64,000 nt of DNA. It comes from Acetobacter sp. 46_36. GTDB taxonomy: Bacteria > Pseudomonadota > Alphaproteobacteria > RF32 > CAG-239. Below the pieces are notes generated by a model. It ran no database searches, was not told where the DNA came from, and saw nothing but the letters and a program-made list of their open reading frames with translations. Shown here piece by piece: positions 60,853 to 64,000 of the stretch. The stretch spans positions 411,599-475,598 of the forward strand of contig MNTT01000016.1 in NCBI GenBank assembly GCA_001917135.1. Direction: 5' to 3'. Position 1 is the stretch's first letter; the number at the start of each line of letters is the position of its first letter. The translations under genes and the position numbers were made by a program.

Positions 60853-61905
60853 TCATGGAACATATATTGTCTGTTTAAACACATTTTCCATAAAAAACAA
60901 GGAAATAAAGCTCAGCACAAACGCGATAACCGGAGAAGCTACCCAGCCCGACACGACGCGCAGCACCAAACTCCATTTTATCCCTTTTCCCCCTTTCACC
61001 AAACCGATGCCGACAATCGCGCCGATGACAGCCTGCGTACTGGAAACGGGTACCGCCGGCAGCGGCGGCAGATTAAGTGAAATCAGAAAATGCTCCAATG
61101 TTTCGGATGAAAAAAGGATTAAAACCAGCGACTGTGACAAAATGACAATCCACGCGACCATCGGCGAGAAAGACAAGACGTTTTTGCCGACGGTCTTAAT
61201 CGCTTTCTGCGAATAAGTAAACACGCCGACGCACGCGGCGACAGCGCCAAGCAAAAACAATACCTGTATGCCGCTCAGGGTATACATTCTCCCGATTTTC
61301 AGCGGTTCAAAAACATTGGAATCGATAAAAACGCCGACAACGTTTGCCATATTGTTCGCCCCCAGCGCAAAACCGCCCAGAGCCGTCGTCAGAACCATAC
61401 CGGCGCGCACGGCCATATCCTGCCATAAAATATGGACTTTGCTGTGGTGGAGGATTTTTTTGACGCAGATATACAACAGTACCGCTATTGCGCCGGAAAT
61501 AACGGGACAAAGAATCCATGATGCGCAAATATTTGCCAAAGTATCCGTATCCGTCGGCTTATGGTTATACACGTTCCAGCCGATAATCCCGCCGACAATT
61601 GCCTGCGAAATTGAGACGCTGATGCCGGACTTCAGCATCATCAAAACGGCCAGCGCCGAAGACAGCGACACCGTAAACGCGGCCGGGAGCGTATTGACTT
61701 CGCCCAGCGCATTCAGAGTTTCCGCCGTATTCTGCCCGCTTACGACTGCACCTAAGACCAAAAAAATACAGGCGATAACTGCGGCCGTCGTAAAACGCAG
61801 CATTTTGGTTCCAACGGCAGTACCGAAAATATTTGATGCGTCGTTAGCTCCCAAAGACCACCCCAGAAAAAGCCCGCTGGACAGGAAAAACAGATATTCA
61901 AACAT
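60853..61905 (-). CDS. pit: PiT-family inorganic phosphate permease
   Basis: 350 residues, about ten helices. The duplicated signature GANDASNIFGTAVGTKM (start) and GANNMANVVGVFID (middle) contains the conserved GAND/GANN sodium-phosphate motifs. It is 3 bases downstream of the PhoU-like gene, its usual partner. Low-affinity phosphate uptake is expected; some members carry metal-phosphate or sulphate. Confidence 0.9.
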   Translation of the reverse strand: MFEYLFFLSSGLFLGWSLGANDASNIFGTAVGTKMLRFTTAAVIACIFLVLGAVVSGQNTAETLNALGEVNTLPAAFTVSLSSALAVLMMLKSGISVSISQAIVGGIIGWNVYNHKPTDTDTLANICASWILCPVISGAIAVLLYICVKKILHHSKVHILWQDMAVRAGMVLTTALGGFALGANNMANVVGVFIDSNVFEPLKIGRMYTLSGIQVLFLLGAVAACVGVFTYSQKAIKTVGKNVLSFSPMVAWIVILSQSLVLILFSSETLEHFLISLNLPPLPAVPVSSTQAVIGAIVGIGLVKGGKGIKWSLVLRVVSGWVASPVIAFVLSFISLFFMENVFKQTIYVP

Positions 61906-61908
61906 CGC

Positions 61909-62568
61909 TTAAATTTCCCGTTTAATCGCAAAAATCAGCAACGCATCGATGCAGTCTTCCGCCAAATCGGCAATATCGGCAACTTCTTCGACGAAATTAT
62001 TAATCTGCATTTTATGCGCAAGCTTCAACTCGGAATCAAACACGGCTTTGCGAAGTTTGGCGGCCGTTTTGTCGCTCTGGTGTTCCAGCAGGTAGACCTT
62101 TTGGGAATAATCGCGCAGCGTTACCAAATCACGGAAAAACGCTCGGGACGCAATCGCCATATTCTCGGCGCAGTCCGCAACCTGACGAACCAGCTCCTGC
62201 AGCTGCTTATGGTATATTTCAGGAATATCCGGCTGCTCAATGTAAAACTTGTGCGCGACCTCGTCAAAAAGATTAACGACCCGGTCGAGGTTTTCAACAA
62301 GCTGGAGAATATTGCCGCGCAAGTCCGGTATCAGATTCTGTTCGTACAGCTTGCTCTCAATTTCTCGGCGCAGCGTATCCGAATCGTGCTCAATAATTTT
62401 TATCTTTTTGCTGGTCCGGCGATAAGTTTCGCTGCGGCGCTCCTTAAGATAAATATCGACTGCCTCTTTAAAAACCATTGTCATTTCAATTATCTTGTCA
62501 TGCAAGCTGTCTATATTATGCTCTAAATCGCGGGTGCGCGCAAATAATGATATTTTAACGTTAAACAT
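61909..62568 (-). CDS. DUF47/PhoU-like regulator of the phosphate permease
   Basis: 219 residues, all helical, as in PhoU-type three-helix repeats. Acidic metal-binding positions appear in LEHNIDSLHDKI, KIIEHDSDTLRREIE and VEEVADIADLAEDCID. DUF47 proteins are coded next to PiT permeases and are thought to control them. Transcribed first in the pair. Confidence 0.88.
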   Translation of the reverse strand: MFNVKISLFARTRDLEHNIDSLHDKIIEMTMVFKEAVDIYLKERRSETYRRTSKKIKIIEHDSDTLRREIESKLYEQNLIPDLRGNILQLVENLDRVVNLFDEVAHKFYIEQPDIPEIYHKQLQELVRQVADCAENMAIASRAFFRDLVTLRDYSQKVYLLEHQSDKTAAKLRKAVFDSELKLAHKMQINNFVEEVADIADLAEDCIDALLIFAIKREI

Positions 62569-62594
62569 TATTTCTCCCTGTTAACAAAATTCTT

Positions 62595-62636
62595 CTCCCG
62601 GCTTGTAGAATCACCTTCCCGGCTTATAGAATCGCC
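62595..62636. repeat. Two 21-bp degenerate direct repeats
   Basis: 62595-62615 and 62616-62636 share CCCGGCTT-TAGAATC with a few differences. They lie between the divergent DUF47 and DsbA-like genes. Confidence 0.6.
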
Positions 62637-62774
62637 GCAGACGTTTTTTCTCTTGCGGACATTTGATTTTAAACGGGGGCGGTTTGTCAACATATTTTTA
62701 TTTTGGGCTTGCATTTATTTTTTTAATTCATTAGTTTTTAGTGGTTATATGACATTAATTTAAGGATGGGAAAT

Positions 62775-63524
62775 ATGCAAAAAGATAATATTATCACCGT
62801 TTTGGTTTCGGTTATCGCAAGCGTTGTCGTTTCCGTAGCCCTGTGTTCTTCGGTATGCGGTTCTAAAGCTCCGGCTTCCGCGCCGGCAGCCGGGCAGGAT
62901 ATGAATCAGGCAATTGAAGACTACCTGATGAATAATCCGGGAAAAGTCCGCGAGGCTTTGGAACTGGCTGCACAGCAGGAACAGATTGAAGCGCAGAAGC
63001 GGATTGCCGAACTCTACAAGGCAAACTGGAAAGATTTGAGCAGCTACGAAGGCTCTCCGTTCGTCGGACCGAAAGATGCCAAGGTTACGATTGTCGAATT
63101 CTTTGACTTCAACTGCGGATACTGCAAACGTCTGGCTCCCGAACTGATGAAAGTCATCAAGGCCAACCCGAAAGTCAAGGTTGTTTTCAAGCCGGTTACG
63201 TTCCTCGGTTCCATGCCTGCGGCCAAAGCGGCCATGGCTGCCAACAAACAGGGCAAATTCCTCGAAGTTTACGAAGCTCTGCTGACGCATAACGGACAGG
63301 TTACGACTGCCGTTATTGAAGATATCATCAAGAAAGCAGGTCTGGACGTTGAGAAAACGAAAAAGCTGATGGAAAGCGATGAAATTGCCAAAGAAATTTC
63401 CGCAATTGCCGGACTTTCTCAAAAGGTACAAATCCGCGGCGTTCCGACGTTGATTATGAACGGCGAAGCTCTGCAGGCGATTGATGCCGACACAATTCAG
63501 AATGCCATTAACAACGTTAAGTAA
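62775..63524 (+). CDS. DsbA-family thiol oxidoreductase, membrane-anchored
   Basis: 249 residues. An N-terminal hydrophobic segment (about 6-26) is a signal anchor or lipoprotein-like signal. A helical stretch EDYLMNNPGKVREAL is typical of alphaproteobacterial DsbA/ScsC relatives. The thioredoxin fold has the CGYC active site in FFDFNCGYCKRLAP (about residue 113) and a cis-Pro in IRGVPTLIMNG. It likely handles disulphide formation or isomerisation in the periplasm. A strong terminator follows. Confidence 0.9.
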   Translation: MQKDNIITVLVSVIASVVVSVALCSSVCGSKAPASAPAAGQDMNQAIEDYLMNNPGKVREALELAAQQEQIEAQKRIAELYKANWKDLSSYEGSPFVGPKDAKVTIVEFFDFNCGYCKRLAPELMKVIKANPKVKVVFKPVTFLGSMPAAKAAMAANKQGKFLEVYEALLTHNGQVTTAVIEDIIKKAGLDVEKTKKLMESDEIAKEISAIAGLSQKVQIRGVPTLIMNGEALQAIDADTIQNAINNVK

Positions 63525-63547
63525 TTTCTGAAATTGTATAATCAGGA

Positions 63548-63576
63548 AAGCCTGCCGCAACGGCAGGCTTTTTTTT
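63548..63576 (+). terminator. Terminator after the DsbA-like gene
   Basis: AAGCCTGCCG and CGGCAGGCTT around CAA (63548-63570), then T6. Confidence 0.9.
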
Positions 63577-63823
63577 GTATCCGAACGTATCTAACGATGG
63601 AAATTCCAACGATAACTTTCCTGACGACGACTTTCCTTACGGCAGTTTTGGGAAAACCCTGTCTGGAGCTGGGAGTTTGTTACAGTCTCCGGCGGACTTG
63701 CAGCAATTATGGCTCAGCGTCAGCAAAAAAAAATTATGCAGACGTCAGCAAAAAGCTGTTGCATAATCATTTCAAATTGTTAGATTGAGATTACAGTATG
63801 TTAATTTTGAGGGGATAATGGCG
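63577..63823. other. Intergenic DNA, no gene recognised
   Basis: About 250 bases with short open frames that lack ribosome sites. A GACGA-rich stretch near 63625-63640 is mildly repetitive. Nothing else noted. Confidence 0.4.
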
Positions 63824-64000
63824 ATGAAAACATTACTTAAAGCACTGGCTGTCATTATATTGGCGGCGCTGGGCACGGGGGGCATCCTTTATCTGGACGG
63901 CAAATGCCCGCAGAAACAGGCAAAATTTCAAGAACAACTTAACGAGGCAATTGCCGGCTATATCAAAAATAATCCGCAGCCGATTTTGGAGAGTTTGGCA
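63824..64000 (+). CDS. Second DsbA-like protein, N-terminal fragment (cut by window end)
   Basis: The first 59 codons are visible: a hydrophobic signal segment (LLKALAVIILAALGTGGILYL) and then EAIAGYIKNNPQPILESLA. That matches the helical lead-in NQAIEDYLMNNPGKVREAL of the gene upstream, so this is a likely paralogue. ATG 63824 is 9 bases after GAGGGG; an in-frame ATG at 63818 is too close to it. Confidence 0.75.
   Translation, partial: MKTLLKALAVIILAALGTGGILYLDGKCPQKQAKFQEQLNEAIAGYIKNNPQPILESLA

Noticed and set aside
63534..63788. 84-codon open frame after the DsbA-like gene
   Set aside because: It begins inside the terminator, has no ribosome site and a low-quality composition.

Overview
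This 64 kb window looks like a chromosomal segment of an uncultured, probably host-associated alphaproteobacterium. The clues are a DUF4167 protein next to prmC, a sigma-32 (RpoH) gene, ribosomal protein S16 with a long Ala/Glu-rich tail, a DsbA-type oxidase with a CGYC site, and the order ffh-rpsP-rimM-trmD-rplS. Base composition is moderate, with AT-rich islands around 28-31 kb and 55.2-57.5 kb. The taxonomic call is inference.

Layout. 0-1.8 kb: the end of a sensor histidine kinase and a porin. 1.9-5.7 kb: an NAD salvage block (NadM; nicotinamidase-like hydrolase, nicotinate phosphoribosyltransferase, NadE). Both of its transcription starts appear to carry the same pseudoknotted leader RNA, which is the most interesting signal in the window. 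5.8-9.4 kb: a carboxymuconolactone-decarboxylase-like operon behind a MerR-type promoter, a DNA alkyl-transferase and a CorC/HlyC protein. 9.4-15.7 kb: a chaperone-usher locus whose pilin-like subunits are DUF4402-type proteins; a further two-domain subunit sits alone at 49-49.9 kb. 16-27.6 kb: housekeeping genes (pyrG, secG, tpiA, ppiD-like, fmt, tRNA-Leu, tig, nfo) and an ArsP_2-like permease. 27.8-31.3 kb: tRNA-Pro followed by an AT-rich surface-glycan cassette (fucosyltransferase, SGNH hydrolase, cytidylyltransferase, hexapeptide acetyltransferase).

31.4-44.7 kb: the rplS-ffh ribosomal/SRP operon, prfC, an rpoH-prmC-DUF4167-phosphoesterase run, and asnS. 44.8-49 kb: two Sir2 paralogues, a family 2 glycosyltransferase, a glycine-zipper lipoprotein and an arogenate/prephenate dehydrogenase. 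50-55.2 kb: rpsB-tsf and parE. 55.2-59.2 kb: an accessory stretch with a 60-residue protein that has an almost ideal ribosome-binding site, a SAP-domain protein, a dense cluster of DNA/RNA hairpins and a putative Cys-nucleophile alpha/beta-hydrolase. 59.3-64 kb: a GT-C glycosyltransferase, a PiT phosphate permease with its PhoU-like partner, and two consecutive DsbA-like thioredoxin-fold genes, the second cut by the window end.

A recurring feature of the intergenic DNA is short degenerate tandem repeats (units of 15-21 bp, 2-6 copies) at six or more unrelated positions. Gene starts were chosen from Shine-Dalgarno spacing and family N-termini. All functional names rest on recognised motifs, not on database searches.
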